A DNA stretch of 34,193 nt from Streptomyces cavernae (GTDB lineage Bacteria; Actinomycetota; Actinomycetes; Streptomycetales; Streptomycetaceae): the NCBI RefSeq assembly GCF_004023625.1, contig NZ_RPDJ01000064.1, forward strand, positions 1-34,193, written 5' to 3'. Numbering within the stretch: the stretch's first letter is position 1; each line of letters opens with the position of its first letter. Below, piece by piece: positions 33,831-34,193 of this stretch. Made by a program: the position numbers and the translations under genes. The notes under the pieces were generated by a model. The model was given only the letters and a program-made list of their open reading frames with translations. It had not been told where the DNA came from and did not search any database.

Positions 33831-34193
33831 GGCGGTGTCCTTTCCTAGGTGTCATGAGCTTGGACCGGCCGGGAGCCACAAACTCATCGGCCGCGCTGTG
33901 GAGTAACGAGAAAACCCATGACGCGGCAGCCGATCGGGTCGGCGGACGGCACTGCTTCGGAGGGCCCGGAGGGCCGGTTCAAGGATGGGTTCTGAGGGCT
34001 ACGGAGCGATGTCCTCAGTAGCTGTTGTCGTTCCGATCTTGAGGGCTGCGCGTCGAACGGGGTGCCCGATCGGGTGGTTGCCGCCGGCTGCGGGCATGAC
34101 GGCAGGGCCTCTTGGTAGCTCGGGGTTGCGAAGCCAACCGAGATCCAGGAGACCCTGTTGCCGCAGTTGTACGTGCTCGCACCGGTGGAGTTC
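33831..34193. other. unassigned right edge
   Basis: No recognised gene. A plus-strand frame without an in-frame stop begins after TAG at 34116-34118 and runs off the edge (LGVAKPTEIQETLLPQLYVL...); it has no evident start codon or ribosome site and I do not recognise it. It may be the beginning of the next gene or non-coding. Confidence 0.3.

Noticed and set aside
34119..34193. Possible transposase start at the right edge
   Set aside because: Only about 25 codons are visible, without a start codon or recognisable motif.
1..34193. CRISPR arrays, tRNA/rRNA genes, insertion-sequence ends, att sites
   Set aside because: No regularly spaced repeats, tRNA cloverleaf, rRNA segment or transposase-flanking inverted repeats were seen; the only tandem repeat is the 24-bp triplet upstream of strU.

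Overview
The window is high-GC actinomycete DNA, almost certainly from a Streptomyces. Codon third positions are strongly G/C, many starts are GTG or TTG, and TTA codons are nearly absent. From about 1930 to 33395 it holds a streptomycin-type aminoglycoside cluster whose gene content and order match the S. griseus str/sts cluster as I recall it. Detailed differences, for example in StrR, suggest another species. Two amidinotransferase genes (strB1, strB2) and a full dTDP-dihydrostreptose set point to streptomycin or a close relative such as 5'-hydroxystreptomycin, not bluensomycin or spectinomycin.

Layout. 1-1925: remnants of an unrelated accessory element, namely a 3'-truncated small gene and a 5'-truncated, frameshifted gene resembling protein-primed family-B DNA polymerases. 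1930-10436 (minus): strB1-strF-strG-strH-strI-strK-strS-strT, tightly packed. 10437-11001: non-coding gap with a strong terminator after strA. 11002-13183 (minus): strR (pathway activator) and strA (self-resistance kinase). 13618-16851 (plus): strD-strE-strL. 16931-19587 (minus): strN-strB2-strM. 19715-20488 (plus): strO. 20538-23342 (minus): stsB-stsA. 23576-24850 (plus): stsC. 24819-31647 (minus): strW-strV-stsG-stsF-stsE-stsD. 32109-33395 (plus): strU. 33438-33830 is a truncated dihydrofolate-reductase-like pseudogene; beyond it I recognise nothing.

How it works together (family knowledge plus inference). StrI oxidises myo-inositol; StsC aminates scyllo-inosose; a StrN/StsE kinase phosphorylates; StrB1 adds the first amidino group. 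StrO (phosphatase), StsB (oxidase), StsA (aminotransferase), a second kinase step and StrB2 are the expected second round giving streptidine-6-phosphate. StrD/E/L/M make dTDP-dihydrostreptose. StrF and StrH are glycosyltransferase-like, and StsG is the likely N-methyltransferase for N-methyl-L-glucosamine. StrA phosphorylates the drug, StrV/StrW export it, and the secreted phosphatase StrK removes the phosphate outside. StrR is translated through a TTA codon (bldA control) and should bind three near-perfect boxes found here.

Most notable points: StrB2 carries Ser where StrB1 has its catalytic Cys; StrV/StrW are a reciprocally degenerate ABC pair; strW looks leaderless; a short ORF with triple 24-bp repeats overlaps the strU start; and the left flank holds a polymerase-like pseudogene. 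The core system itself is well known rather than new.
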